From Bacillota bacterium (GTDB lineage Bacteria > Bacillota > UBA4882 > UBA10575), in contig JAAYGG010000040.1 of the NCBI GenBank assembly GCA_012727895.1, positions 1-64,000 on the forward strand: 64,000 nt of DNA, written 5' to 3'. This document shows, one piece after another, positions 42,941 through 52,373 of this stretch. Within the stretch, counting starts at the first letter, position 1. Each line of letters begins with the position of its first letter. A model generated the notes under the pieces. That model was not told the origin of the DNA. It searched no databases and saw only the letters and a program-made list of their open reading frames with translations. The position numbers and the translations under genes were made by a program.

Positions 42941-44041
42941 TCAACCGCTTCTCCCTGCTTCCTTCGAGATATTCAATAAAATGCCGATGGAGACGAGGGT
43001 AATCCATAAAGAGGATCCGCCGGCACTGATCAGGGGAAGCGTAATCCCGGTCGTGGGAATGGTGGCAGTCACTACGGCAATATTGATCAAAGCCTGAACA
43101 ACAATGCACGAGGTGATCCCCACCGCCAGCAGGCTGCCGTAACGATCCGGCACCGTCAGGGCGATTTTATAACCCCGCCAGGCGATAAGAAAGAACAAAA
43201 AGAGGAGAAATACGGTGCCAATCAGCCCCAACTCCTCGCCGATGATGGCAAAGATATAATCCGCGTGGGATTCCGGGAGATAGAAAAATTTCTGCCTGCT
43301 CCGTCCCAGCCCGACACCGAAAAGCCCGCCGGAACCAAGGGCCATCAAACCTTGGTTAATCTGCCATCCGTCTCCTTTCGGGTCGCGCGCCGGGTCAAGA
43401 AAGGAGAAAAGCCGCCGCAGGCGATAGGGTTCCTTGATAATCAAAGCCACACCGGAGCCAAAGCCGAAGAGCCCAACCAAGCCCAGGTGGAAGAGGTGGG
43501 CGCCGGCGGCAAAAAGCATGATAAAGAAGATCCCGAAGACCACCACGGTGGTGCCAAGGTCCGGTTCCAGGATGATCAAAAGGGCGATGAGGCCCGTGTA
43601 AACCAGTGGCAGCAGGATCCCGGTGACAAAATTTCTTACCCCGGAACCCAACTCCGCCAGGTAATGGGCGAGGACAAAGACCAGGGACAATTTGGCGAAT
43701 TCCGAAGGCTGGAAGGTAATAAGACCCAAATTAATCCAGCGCCGCGCCCCTTGAATCTCTTCCCCGACAAGCAGGACAACCAGTAAAAAAACAGGGGCCA
43801 AAAGAGCAAAAAGACCGGTAAACCTGCGCAACCGGCGGTAATCCACCCGCAGGGCGGCAAAGAGCAGGAGGACCCCGAAAAGAGCGTAGATGGCCTGCCT
43901 TTTCCCATAAAAAAACGGATCTTTCCCGCCGGTCTGGCTTAAAGCCCTGGGGGCACTGGCACTGGTGACCAGAATTACCCCGATCACCAGCAAGAAAATG
44001 GTGGTTAACAAGAGCAGGAGATCCGGTCCCCGTTTTTGCAA
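42941..44041 (-). CDS. ftsW: FtsW/SpoVE lipid-II-polymerising SEDS protein
   Basis: 366 aa, about ten membrane segments. SEDS signatures: GARRWINLGLITFQPSEFAKLSL, PDLGTTVVVFG, and GITLPLISAGGSS. It polymerises glycan strands together with a class B PBP. Starts at TTG (44041) after GGGGGTG. It lies between mraY and murA; the murD and murG genes usual in this part are absent. SpoVE is the sporulation paralogue, so the precise role is not fixed by sequence. Confidence 0.9.
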   Translation of the reverse strand: MQKRGPDLLLLLTTIFLLVIGVILVTSASAPRALSQTGGKDPFFYGKRQAIYALFGVLLLFAALRVDYRRLRRFTGLFALLAPVFLLVVLLVGEEIQGARRWINLGLITFQPSEFAKLSLVFVLAHYLAELGSGVRNFVTGILLPLVYTGLIALLIILEPDLGTTVVVFGIFFIMLFAAGAHLFHLGLVGLFGFGSGVALIIKEPYRLRRLFSFLDPARDPKGDGWQINQGLMALGSGGLFGVGLGRSRQKFFYLPESHADYIFAIIGEELGLIGTVFLLFLFFLIAWRGYKIALTVPDRYGSLLAVGITSCIVVQALINIAVVTATIPTTGITLPLISAGGSSLWITLVSIGILLNISKEAGRSG

Positions 44042-44059
44042 AGTTTCACCCCCGGATGT

Positions 44060-45037
44060 TTATGGTCTGTAACCCGCCAGCGCCAGCAAGGCCAGGAGGA
44101 TACCGACAAGCCAGAATCTGATCACCACTTTACTCTCGACCATTCCGCCCAGTTCGTAGTGGTGATGGAGCGGGCTCATCCGGAAGACCCTTTTCCCGGT
44201 CAACCGGAAAGAAATCACCTGGATAATAACGGAAAGGACTTCCGCGACAAAAATCCCGCCGGCCACCGGGAGAAAAAGGGCGGTTCCGGAAAGAACCCCC
44301 ACCGCTCCTAAAGCCGCGCCCAGGGCCAGGGAACCGGTATCACCCATAAAAACCTGGGCCGGCGGGCAGTTGAACCAGATAAAACCCGCACAGGCGCCGG
44401 CCAGGGCAACAGCGAAAACCCCCAACCCCGTCTGCCCTTGCAGGACAGCCAGAATACCCATGGCCAGGCCGGCGGTGACACAGTTCCCGGCCGCCAAGCC
44501 GTCCAGCCCGTCGGTGAGGTTGACCGCATTGGAGGCGCCCACCACAACAAAGATAATGAAGAACGCAGCAGCCAGGGGATGGAGAAGGGAAAGCCGCCAG
44601 GAAAAGAAGGGGAACTGTAGGCTCTCCATCACCCCGGACCTGATTACATAGATACTCAAGAGGGCGGCGAAAAATACCTGGAGGAGCAGTTTGTACCTGG
44701 CCTTCAGTCCCAGAGGGCGCCGGCGGACGATGATCAACAGGTCGTCAAGGAATCCAATGAAGCCGTAACCGAAAGTAATAAAGAGCGCCCAGCGGAGAGC
44801 CGGGTTCCATGACCGCCCCATGCCCGCGATTACCCCGGCCAAAAGCCCGGCGAGGATTAAGACCCCGCCCATCGTGGGCGTACCGGACTTGATATAATGG
44901 GTGCGGGGTGCATCCGTCCGCACATTCTGCCCGGCCTTAATCTTTTTCAGGAACCGGATCACCGGAGGCCCGGTAAGAACCACAAGGGCAAAAGAGGTTA
45001 ATCCCGCGGCAAAAAAACTCATCCATGGTACCTTCAT
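44060..45037 (-). CDS. mraY: Phospho-MurNAc-pentapeptide transferase MraY
   Basis: Transfers phospho-MurNAc-pentapeptide to undecaprenyl phosphate, making lipid I, in the membrane. 325 aa, about ten membrane segments, with FLDDLLI, NLTDGLDGLA, and the HHHYELGG motif near the C-terminus. Overlaps murF by 4 bp (ATGA), so the two are translationally coupled. Confidence 0.97.
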   Translation of the reverse strand: MKVPWMSFFAAGLTSFALVVLTGPPVIRFLKKIKAGQNVRTDAPRTHYIKSGTPTMGGVLILAGLLAGVIAGMGRSWNPALRWALFITFGYGFIGFLDDLLIIVRRRPLGLKARYKLLLQVFFAALLSIYVIRSGVMESLQFPFFSWRLSLLHPLAAAFFIIFVVVGASNAVNLTDGLDGLAAGNCVTAGLAMGILAVLQGQTGLGVFAVALAGACAGFIWFNCPPAQVFMGDTGSLALGAALGAVGVLSGTALFLPVAGGIFVAEVLSVIIQVISFRLTGKRVFRMSPLHHHYELGGMVESKVVIRFWLVGILLALLALAGYRP

Positions 45038-46437
45038 TTCTTCTCTTCCTCCCTGACGATCTCCCCGAATTCCTTGAGCAGTTGCTTGATGACATTCTCC
45101 ATCTTCATTCCCCGGGAACCCTTCACCAAAAGGATGTCACCCTCTGCTACATAACCCTGCAAATCCCGGATCAAGGCCTCCTGCTCCGGATAATGACGGC
45201 TAAAAACCCCGGCAGCAGCCGCCGCAGCCGCGGTCTCAGCCGACATGGGCCCATAGGCAAAAAGAGCTGAACAGCCATAATCCCCTAGGATCTCCCCGAT
45301 TTTCCGGTGGGCCTCGGCGCTGAACTCCCCCAGTTCCAACATATCGCCGAGAACAGCGATCTTCCGCTTCCCTTCCATCCCGGACAACACCTCCAGGGCA
45401 TTCCGGACCGATTGGGGACTGGCGTTATACGTGTCGTCAATGATGGTCAAACCATATTTTTCCATGACCCGTAATCTTTTTTCCAGGGAGGGCAGGTTCT
45501 TCATGCCTGCGGCGATCTCCTGGAAAGAAAGGCCAAAAGCGAGCGCCGCCGTGGTTGCAGCCAGGGCATTGGCCACATTATGCCTGCCGGGGAGCGGGAG
45601 AAAGAAGGTGAAATCCCCCCACTTTCCGGTAACCGCCACTTCCTGCCCGCCGGCAACCGGGCGCGCGTTTCCCCGGAGATCCAGCCCGTCCCCTTCCAGG
45701 CCATAGAAAAGGGAACTGCCGGGGAAAAGCCGGTCCATCGGGCGCACCCGCGGGTCGTCCCCGTTCAAAACCGCCAATCCGTCCCGGGGCAGGGCGGCAA
45801 TGAGTTCCCCCTTTGCCCGGGCAATGGCCTCCCGGGAACCCAGGAGCTCCAGGTGGCTGTGGCCCACATTGGTGATGACACCCACCGTTGGGCGGGCGAT
45901 CCCGGCCAAGTAGGCAATCTGCCCTTCCCCGCGCATCCCCATCTCCAGGATGACAACTTCCGTATCCCTCTTCACCGTCAATAAGGTCAGGGGCAACCCG
46001 ATCTCGTTATTATAATTCAGGAGGTTCTTTACCACCCGGAACCTCCGGGCCAAAAGGGCGGCCAGCATCTCTTTGGTAGTGGTCTTCCCGTTACTGCCCG
46101 TGACCCCGATTACCGGTATGGAAAAGCGCTGCCGGTGCCAGGCAGCCAGCCGTCCCAGGGCTTTAAGGGTATCCGCCACCTGGACCACGGCTACTCCCGG
46201 CGGAAGATGATCCTTCTCCGGTTTTTCCTCCACCACCAGGAGGCCGGCGCCGCCGGCCGCCGCCTGGGCCATAAAATCATGCCCGTCATATTTTTCCCCC
46301 CGGAGGGCAAAAAAGGCTTCCCCCCGCCGGATGGTCCGGCTGTCCGTTCCCACGCCGGAAACGCGGGCGCCGGGCTTCCCGGCTAAAAGCTTGCCCCCGG
46401 TCGCTTCGAGGATCTCAGCGACTGTAAACTCGGCCAT
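45034..46437 (-). CDS. murF: UDP-MurNAc-tripeptide D-alanyl-D-alanine ligase MurF
   Basis: Adds D-Ala-D-Ala to the Mur tripeptide. 467 aa. ATP loop VTGSNGKTTTKEM near residue 115, the NGDDPRV element, and the C-terminal DDTYNASPQSVRNAL motif. The ATG follows AAAGGAGAG. The start overlaps the 3' end of murE by 23 bp. Confidence 0.96.
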   Translation of the reverse strand: MAEFTVAEILEATGGKLLAGKPGARVSGVGTDSRTIRRGEAFFALRGEKYDGHDFMAQAAAGGAGLLVVEEKPEKDHLPPGVAVVQVADTLKALGRLAAWHRQRFSIPVIGVTGSNGKTTTKEMLAALLARRFRVVKNLLNYNNEIGLPLTLLTVKRDTEVVILEMGMRGEGQIAYLAGIARPTVGVITNVGHSHLELLGSREAIARAKGELIAALPRDGLAVLNGDDPRVRPMDRLFPGSSLFYGLEGDGLDLRGNARPVAGGQEVAVTGKWGDFTFFLPLPGRHNVANALAATTAALAFGLSFQEIAAGMKNLPSLEKRLRVMEKYGLTIIDDTYNASPQSVRNALEVLSGMEGKRKIAVLGDMLELGEFSAEAHRKIGEILGDYGCSALFAYGPMSAETAAAAAAAGVFSRHYPEQEALIRDLQGYVAEGDILLVKGSRGMKMENVIKQLLKEFGEIVREEEKK

Positions 46438-47938
46438 CTGCTCTCTCCTTTAACCTCTCCGCCCGCTCGCGCAAGGCGGCCGCCGCCACTTCCCGGTCGT
46501 CGAAAGGCACCGTCCGGTCACGAAAGACCTGGTAGTTTTCATGGCCTTTTCCTGCTATGACCAGCATATCCCCGGGACGGGCGGCAAAAACCGCTTCCCG
46601 GATCGCTTCCTCCCGGTCAAGAATCACCCGGCAACTCTCGTCCGGATCGCGCCCTAAGGCCAGTATCTCCGCCCGGTAACCCTCCGCGATCTCCCCGGCA
46701 ATCGCCGCCGGGTCTTCAGAGCGCGGGTTGTCACTGGTAATAATGGTTAGATCGGCAAGCCTTGCGGCGATCTTCCCCATCTCCGGGCGCTTGCCCCGGT
46801 CACGGTCGCCGCCGCAACCAAAGACCACCAGCAACCGGTTTTTCGTCAAAGCCCGGGCCGTCCGCAAAATATTCTCAAGGCCGTCGGGGGTGTGGGCGTA
46901 ATCCACCACCACCGAAAAATCCTCCGCCCCCGGGATTAACTGAAAACGCCCGGGAACTCCGGCCAGCCCTTCCAACCCCTGGGCGGCTGTTTCCAAATCC
47001 ACGCCCAAAGCCAGGGCCAGTCCCAAAGCACCCAGGGCATTGTAGACATTGAAGAGCCCGGGTAATTTCAGGCTTATGCGCCTTTTCCCCCAGGGCGTAT
47101 TGGCCGTAAAAGCACTCCCCTTGATGGTCATCTCCATCTCTTCCGCGCGAATGGCGGCCGCCGGGGAGAGGCCGTAGGTGAACTTCCGCCCGCTTGTCCG
47201 GTCCAGGATATACCGGCCGTGGGGGTCATCGATATTAATCACTGCCGGGGCTTCCGGCGGGAGGTTGGTAAAAAAGCCGGTCTTTACCTGTAGATACTCG
47301 TCAAAACTCCTGTGAAAATCCAGGTGGTCCGGGGTGATGTTGGTAAAAATCCCCCCCGCAAAGGTCAACCCGTCCACCCGCCCCAGGGCCAGGGCGTGCG
47401 AGGAAACCTCCATCACCACATAGTCTACGCCTTCCTTAAGCATCCCGGCGAAAAGACGCTGCAGGTCCAGGGGGCCGGGGGTGGTGTTGCCGGAGGCTTC
47501 GGCCTTACCGCCACAAAGGTGGTGGATGGTTCCGACCAACCCGGTGGGCCGGGAAGCCGCTTCCAGGATCGAACGGAGAAAAAAAGTGGAGGTGGTCTTC
47601 CCGTTGGTCCCTACCACCCCCAACAATTGCAAACGGGCGGCGGGATCATGGTAAAAAATCCGGCCGATGGCCGGCAAAAGCTGCCGGGTGTTCTTCACCA
47701 GGATAAGACCGGCCGCTCCTTCCACCCCCCGGGGTTCTTCGGCAAGAACAGCAATGGCGCCACGGGCCACCGCCTCCTGGATATAGTCGTGGCCGTCGGC
47801 CTTGCTCCCGCGCAGGGCAATAAAGAGCGAACCCGGGGAGACCCGCCGGGAATCATATTCCACCGAGGTGATCTCAACCTCCGCGTCACCCCGGAACTCC
47901 TCAACCGGCAGTTCTGCCAGTAAGGCTTTTAACTTCAT
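46415..47938 (-). CDS. murE: UDP-MurNAc-L-Ala-D-Glu:meso-diaminopimelate ligase MurE
   Basis: 507 aa. ATP loop VVGTNGKTTSTFFLRS, VVMEVSSHAL, DHLDFHRSF, and the substrate motif TSDNPRSEDP: DNPR marks the meso-DAP-adding enzymes rather than L-Lys ones, so the cell wall should contain mDAP. The ATG at 47938 is chosen; a GTG three codons upstream is possible. It lies 120 bp after spoVD. Confidence 0.95.
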   Translation of the reverse strand: MKLKALLAELPVEEFRGDAEVEITSVEYDSRRVSPGSLFIALRGSKADGHDYIQEAVARGAIAVLAEEPRGVEGAAGLILVKNTRQLLPAIGRIFYHDPAARLQLLGVVGTNGKTTSTFFLRSILEAASRPTGLVGTIHHLCGGKAEASGNTTPGPLDLQRLFAGMLKEGVDYVVMEVSSHALALGRVDGLTFAGGIFTNITPDHLDFHRSFDEYLQVKTGFFTNLPPEAPAVINIDDPHGRYILDRTSGRKFTYGLSPAAAIRAEEMEMTIKGSAFTANTPWGKRRISLKLPGLFNVYNALGALGLALALGVDLETAAQGLEGLAGVPGRFQLIPGAEDFSVVVDYAHTPDGLENILRTARALTKNRLLVVFGCGGDRDRGKRPEMGKIAARLADLTIITSDNPRSEDPAAIAGEIAEGYRAEILALGRDPDESCRVILDREEAIREAVFAARPGDMLVIAGKGHENYQVFRDRTVPFDDREVAAAALRERAERLKERADGRVYSR

Positions 47939-48058
47939 GCTGACCACACCCGTTTTCTCTTTATATCATTACCACAATTTAGCATTTTATGAGTGACATA
48001 CGGGCAGCCCGCAGAGCGCTGCGGGAGAAAGCTCCTGTAACATCCCACGCGGGCGCCG

Positions 48059-50185
48059 TTACATCCCGGCTTCGAGAAAATAGACGTTGACCGTCATGCC
48101 CGGGCTCAAACGGGTTCCAGCGGCCGGAACCTGTTTGACTGCCAGGCCGCTACCGTGGGGCGCCATCTTTAGGCCCATCTCCTGCAAGACCTTGCCGGCC
48201 CTTTCCACCGAGAGCCCGGTCAAGTCGGGTACCAGGACCAGCGGCTCACTCTTCACATTATACTTTGCCTTTTCGTTATAGTAAAGAAGGATCTTTGTTC
48301 CTGGTGGAACCATCGCCCCTGCTTTAGGATTCTGCTCCATTACATAATCTCCTTCTCCCAATTCCCGCCAGGAGAGGTTGGTACGGGTAAGGATCCTCCG
48401 GGCTTCTTCCCGTGTGAGGCGGAGCAGATTGGGGACGGACCTGAGCGTAGTCTCCTCCCGCGCCCGCCCTTGCGGGCCCGTGCTTTGCTCTTGGGAGGTT
48501 TCCGGGGGTACGCCCAGGTAATAAAGGGTATCACGGACGACGGCGGCAAAGACCGGCGCGGCAATCACCCCTCCGTACTTCACCGGTCCCTGCGGTTCAT
48601 CAAGGATCACCAGGGCTGCCACGCGGGGGTTCTCCACCGGGCTGAAACCCAAAAACGAAGCCACCCGCTCTGTGCCGTAGGCGCCGCCCACCGGTTTCTG
48701 GGCGGTACCGGTCTTCCCCGCCACCCGGTAACCGGGGATCTGGGCCCGGTTTCCTGACCCGTGTTTGACCACGGATTCCAGGAGCAAAGCAGTCTCCTCG
48801 GCGGTTTCCTGGGAAATCACCCGGCGGATTACCTTCTTTTCGTATTTTTCCACCACTTTCCCGTCGGGAGTGCGGACTTCCCGGACCAGCCGGGGTTGGA
48901 GCAGGTAACCGCCGTTGGCTATTACCGACAAGGCCTGGATCAATTGGAGCGGCGTGACGGAGATCCCCTGGCCAAAACCGAAGGTGGCGAGTTCGACATT
49001 TTTCACCCGTGCCGGCGGGGGGACAATCCCCCGCCCTTCACCGGGAAAGTCAATGCCGCTGCGGGCGCCGAAGCCGAAAGCCTCCAGGTAGGAATAGAAT
49101 TTCTCCTTCCCCAGGCGTAAAGCCAGGGTGGCAAAGACGGGGTTGCAAGAGTTTTCCGTGGCTTCAAGGAAGGTCTGCCGGCCATGGCCCCCGGCCCGCC
49201 AGCAACTCAAGCGGGTTTTATCCACCATTATGTAACCGGGGTCAAAAAACTCCGAATTCCGCCGGACAATCCCCTCTTCCAAAGCGGCGGCGGCAGTCAG
49301 GATCTTAAAAGTCGATCCCGGCTCGTACTGGTCGGTTACAGGCCAGTTCCGCCAGAGGGCGGACGGGTACTCCTGGTAGTTGTTGGGATCAAACCCGGGA
49401 TAGGAAGCCATCGCCAGGATCTCCCCGTTCATGGGGTCCATAACGATAATCGCCCCGCGTTTCGCCCCCTCTTCCAGGACGGCTTTTTCCAATTCCCGCT
49501 CGGCAATATGTTGAATCCGCTCATCGATTGTTAAAACAATACTCGACCCGTCCTGGGGCGGGATGTACCGCCGCTCTCCCAAAGGAATGCTTTGCCCCCG
49601 GGAATCAAACTCCGCCTGCTGGCTTCCGGGAACACCCCGCAGGTGCCGGTCGTAATACTGCTCCAGCCCCTCCAGGCCCTGGTTGTCAATGCCGACAAAC
49701 CCCAAAACCTGGGCGGCCAGTTCCCTCTGGGGATAAAACCGTTGCGCCCTTGGGATCACCTTAATCCCCGGCAGGCGGGCCTGGCGGATCAGTTCCGCCT
49801 CTTCCGGGGTGGCCTTCATCTTCAGCCAGACAAAGGAGAGATTCCGGGTGAGGAGGTTGTAAACCCTTTTTTCCGGCATATTCAAAATCCCGGCGACGGT
49901 TTTTGCCGTTTCTTTTACCTCTCGAACCTGTGCCGGGATTGCATAAATACAGTCAGTATTAAAACTCATGGCCAAAGGGCGGTGATTACGGTCGAAAATG
50001 ATCCCCCGTCCGGGTTGTAAGGGAATATCCCGTAAACGTTGGTCCTCGGCTATTTGCTGGTAATAGCCGGCCCGGATGATCTGGATGAAAAAAAGGCGCC
50101 CGGTCAAAACGGTCACACCAGCAAAAACCAGCAAAAAAAGGATGGTGATTCTGCGCTTGAGAAGCAGGACCCCTTTCAAATCCAC
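48059..50185 (-). CDS. spoVD: Class B penicillin-binding protein, SpoVD/FtsI type, with two PASTA domains
   Basis: 708 aa from the GTG at 50185. N-terminal membrane anchor (RRITILFLLVFAGVTVLTG), a PBP dimerisation domain, and a transpeptidase domain with PGSTFK (Ser291), SCN near 345 and KTG near 490 (VAGKTGTAQ). Two C-terminal PASTA domains (SVPNLLRLTREEARRIL, PDLTGLSVERAGKVL) are the mark of the SpoVD/PBP2b group. Crosslinks septal or spore-cortex peptidoglycan. The frame extends to a TTG at 50254 inside ftsL, with poor ribosome site; the GTG start gives a short cytoplasmic tail as in relatives. Confidence 0.93.
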   Translation of the reverse strand: MDLKGVLLLKRRITILFLLVFAGVTVLTGRLFFIQIIRAGYYQQIAEDQRLRDIPLQPGRGIIFDRNHRPLAMSFNTDCIYAIPAQVREVKETAKTVAGILNMPEKRVYNLLTRNLSFVWLKMKATPEEAELIRQARLPGIKVIPRAQRFYPQRELAAQVLGFVGIDNQGLEGLEQYYDRHLRGVPGSQQAEFDSRGQSIPLGERRYIPPQDGSSIVLTIDERIQHIAERELEKAVLEEGAKRGAIIVMDPMNGEILAMASYPGFDPNNYQEYPSALWRNWPVTDQYEPGSTFKILTAAAALEEGIVRRNSEFFDPGYIMVDKTRLSCWRAGGHGRQTFLEATENSCNPVFATLALRLGKEKFYSYLEAFGFGARSGIDFPGEGRGIVPPPARVKNVELATFGFGQGISVTPLQLIQALSVIANGGYLLQPRLVREVRTPDGKVVEKYEKKVIRRVISQETAEETALLLESVVKHGSGNRAQIPGYRVAGKTGTAQKPVGGAYGTERVASFLGFSPVENPRVAALVILDEPQGPVKYGGVIAAPVFAAVVRDTLYYLGVPPETSQEQSTGPQGRAREETTLRSVPNLLRLTREEARRILTRTNLSWRELGEGDYVMEQNPKAGAMVPPGTKILLYYNEKAKYNVKSEPLVLVPDLTGLSVERAGKVLQEMGLKMAPHGSGLAVKQVPAAGTRLSPGMTVNVYFLEAGM

Positions 50186-50208
50186 CCTGGCATAACCCCC
50201 AAAACCCT

Positions 50209-50718
50209 TTAATAACCCGGGACGGCCATAACCCGTCCGGCTCCGGAAAGCCAATCCGCCACCCTTTGCAGTACTCCCCGCTCCGTCCCCAAGTAACCTG
50301 GGGCCTGCATGTACAAGGTAATCTCCGGTGTTTCCGGGAGTACCGGCGTATAGGCCAGCAACTGCCGACCGTCGCTCTCTGCGGGTTTCATCCCCAGATC
50401 ATTAAGGGCGATAACCTCAATCCGCTGGCTGGAACTGAGATCCGCCAGTTCGTACTGGAGCCGGCCGATTTCTTTCTCCATCTCCCTTATTTCGTCACGA
50501 ACCACTGCCAACCGGTGCTGGGTCTGGGCCAGCAAGGCCTGGACCAGAATATTAGCAGTCATCAAAAGGAGCAAGATCGCAACGAAGCGGACCCGGCCCA
50601 GCAGTTTCTCTTTATTCACCCTCATCCGGTAGACCTTCCGGATTTTCACCCTGCGTGGGGCTGGATGCGTGGACGACGGGTATGCGCCATACGCCTCTTG
50701 ATTTTTTGCTGCTAACAT
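50209..50718 (-). CDS. ftsL: FtsL-like divisome protein
   Basis: 169 aa. Short basic cytoplasmic tail, one membrane segment (FVAILLLLMTANILVQALLA, about residues 48-67), a coiled coil (HRLAVVRDEIREMEKEIGRLQ), then a C-terminal tail without clear features. Its place between rsmH and spoVD is the usual ftsL site, and FtsL is poorly conserved in sequence. The ATG follows GAGGAGG at seven bases. Confidence 0.85.
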   Translation of the reverse strand: MLAAKNQEAYGAYPSSTHPAPRRVKIRKVYRMRVNKEKLLGRVRFVAILLLLMTANILVQALLAQTQHRLAVVRDEIREMEKEIGRLQYELADLSSSQRIEVIALNDLGMKPAESDGRQLLAYTPVLPETPEITLYMQAPGYLGTERGVLQRVADWLSGAGRVMAVPGY

Positions 50719-50749
50719 TTTTATGCCTCCTCATCCGGTGGTAGACCAT

Positions 50750-51688
50750 TCAGAGTTTTCGGATGGCCCGCAGTTTTGCACTGCGGGATCGGGGGTTTTT
50801 CTCTTTTTCTTCTGCTGACGGTGTTACCGGCCGGCTGGTCAGGACCTCGACCCCGGGGCCGCCGCCGCAGCAGCAGACAGGAAACCCCGGCGGGCAGGTA
50901 CACTTGCGGGCCATTTTTTGAAAGGCCTGTTTCACCAGGCGATCTTCAAGGGAATGAAAGGAGATTACCACCATTCTCCCCCCGGGAGCCAGGCACCGGA
51001 TGCCGGCCATTAAACCGGTTTCCAGCGACTCCAGTTCTCTATTGACAGCGATCCGCAAGGCCTGAAAGGTCCGCCGGGCCGGGTGCGGCCCCCGCCGGCG
51101 GGCTCCCGCCGGAACCGCCGCTTTAATCACCTTCACCAGGTGGTGGGTGGTTAAAATCGGGTTTTTCTTCCGTTCCTCCACGATAAACTGGCTAATCCTG
51201 GCCGCCCAGGGTTCTTCCCCGTATTCCCGGATAATCCGGGAGAGCTCTTCCCGGCTGGCACTGTTCACCAGATCCGCGGCGGTGAGGTTTTGCGAGGGGT
51301 TCATCCGCATATCCAAAGGCGCATCTTCCCAGTAGGAAAAGCCCCGGTCTCCCCGGTCCAGTTGTAAAGAGGAGACCCCGAGGTCAAGAAGGATGCCGTC
51401 GGGAGCGGGCAGCCCTTCCTCTTCAAGGAAAACCGGGAGATCCCTGTAGTTCCCCTGCCGGAGAATCAAGCGGCCACGGAAAAAAGATAAATTTTCCCCG
51501 GCCTTGGCCAGGGCTGATGGGTCCAGATCGATCCCAAGAAGTGTACCTGAAGGACCCAGTTTCCCGGCGACCAGCGAGGCATGGCCGCCCAGGCCGATGG
51601 TCCCGTCGACAAAGATTTCACCGGCTGCCGGGGCGAGATACCTCATGACTTCTCCGGGTAAAACCGGAATATGAACAACCGGGTCCAT
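50750..51688 (-). CDS. rsmH: 16S rRNA (cytosine-1402-N4)-methyltransferase RsmH (MraW)
   Basis: Methylates C1402 in the decoding centre of 16S rRNA. 312 aa. HIPVLPGEVMRYL, the SAM-binding FVDGTIGLGGHAS, ILLDLGVSSLQLD, and AFQALRIAVNRELESL. A C-terminal Cys-rich insert (CTCPPGFPVCCCGGG) lies in the usual place. It follows mraZ by 51 bp. Confidence 0.97.
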   Translation of the reverse strand: MDPVVHIPVLPGEVMRYLAPAAGEIFVDGTIGLGGHASLVAGKLGPSGTLLGIDLDPSALAKAGENLSFFRGRLILRQGNYRDLPVFLEEEGLPAPDGILLDLGVSSLQLDRGDRGFSYWEDAPLDMRMNPSQNLTAADLVNSASREELSRIIREYGEEPWAARISQFIVEERKKNPILTTHHLVKVIKAAVPAGARRRGPHPARRTFQALRIAVNRELESLETGLMAGIRCLAPGGRMVVISFHSLEDRLVKQAFQKMARKCTCPPGFPVCCCGGGPGVEVLTSRPVTPSAEEKEKNPRSRSAKLRAIRKL

Positions 51689-51739
51689 ATTACCGTTTTT
51701 CCTCCTTAACCAGCGGCGCCCAACAAGCGAAGAGCCGGA

Positions 51740-52171
51740 TCAAATCCCGATCCCAATAATCTTTTCCGCCAACGCTTCGTAGGCTTCTTCGGCCTTCTTC
51801 GCGTATTCTTCCCAAACCTCCCGCGCCCAAATTTCAATTCGCGTGGAAACCCCTAAGATGTAGAGATCCCTTTGAATCCCGGCATGCTCCCGGAGATGAG
51901 GGGGGATGGAGATCCGTCCCTGCTTGTCCGGTTCGCATTCAACTGCTCCGGAAAAAAACAGGCGGACAAAGGCTCTTGCATCCGCCTGGGTAGTGGAGAG
52001 GGTTTTCATCTTCTCTTCAATGGCCTTCCATTCCTGGAGTGGGTAGAGGAAGAGCGAACGATCGAGACCACGGGTGAGCACAAACTTCTCCCCCAGATCA
52101 TCCCGGAACCGCGCCGGGATAATGAGCCGGCTTTTTTCATCCAGGGAATGTTGGTATTCGCCCATGAACAA
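51740..52171 (-). CDS. mraZ: MraZ transcriptional regulator of the dcw cluster
   Basis: 143 aa, two AbrB/SpoVT-type swapped-hairpin domains: FMGEYQHSLDEKSRLIIPARFR and the second with GRISIPPHLREHAG. The TTG at 52171 is the start because it yields M-F-M-G-E-Y-Q, the family N-terminus, and GAGGTG lies eight bases upstream. MraZ binds short direct repeats before its own gene and regulates the cluster; such repeats are visible at 52191-52217. Confidence 0.94.
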   Translation of the reverse strand: MFMGEYQHSLDEKSRLIIPARFRDDLGEKFVLTRGLDRSLFLYPLQEWKAIEEKMKTLSTTQADARAFVRLFFSGAVECEPDKQGRISIPPHLREHAGIQRDLYILGVSTRIEIWAREVWEEYAKKAEEAYEALAEKIIGIGI

Positions 52172-52190
52172 GCTGGCGTCACCTCGTTGT

Positions 52191-52217
52191 CTCCACTTTC
52201 CTCCACTTCGCTCCACT
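52191..52217 (-). promoter_or_regulatory. MraZ box: three 10-bp-period direct repeats
   Basis: Minus strand AGTGGAG occurs three times (plus-strand ctccact at 52191, 52201 and 52211) with exact 10-bp period, a fourth degenerate copy lying at 52221. Published MraZ sites are direct repeats of an AAAGTGK/GTGGG-like core with 10-bp period, in front of mraZ. These sit in the mRNA leader, just downstream of the -10 element. Confidence 0.8.
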
Positions 52218-52235
52218 CGCTACCGCTTACTATTC

Positions 52236-52264
52236 ATAATGCTCCATTTTAACGTTTTTGTCAA
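52236..52264 (-). promoter_or_regulatory. Sigma-A promoter of mraZ / dcw operon
   Basis: Minus strand TTGACA, 17 bp, CATTAT. The start point should fall next to the MraZ repeats. Confidence 0.7.
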
Positions 52265-52311
52265 GTCTTTTTTGGATCTTTCCCCCATTCCGGTAGGAAA
52301 AAAAAGAAAAA

Positions 52312-52330
52312 AAGCCCGCTTAAGGGCTTA
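52312..52330 (-). terminator. Terminator of the small membrane-protein gene
   Basis: Minus strand: AAGCCCTTAAGCGGGCTT followed by a T run. It lies between that gene and the mraZ promoter. Confidence 0.8.
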
Positions 52331-52373
52331 ATTCTCCTATACCGGAAAAATAAAATCTTAAAATTTTAATTAT

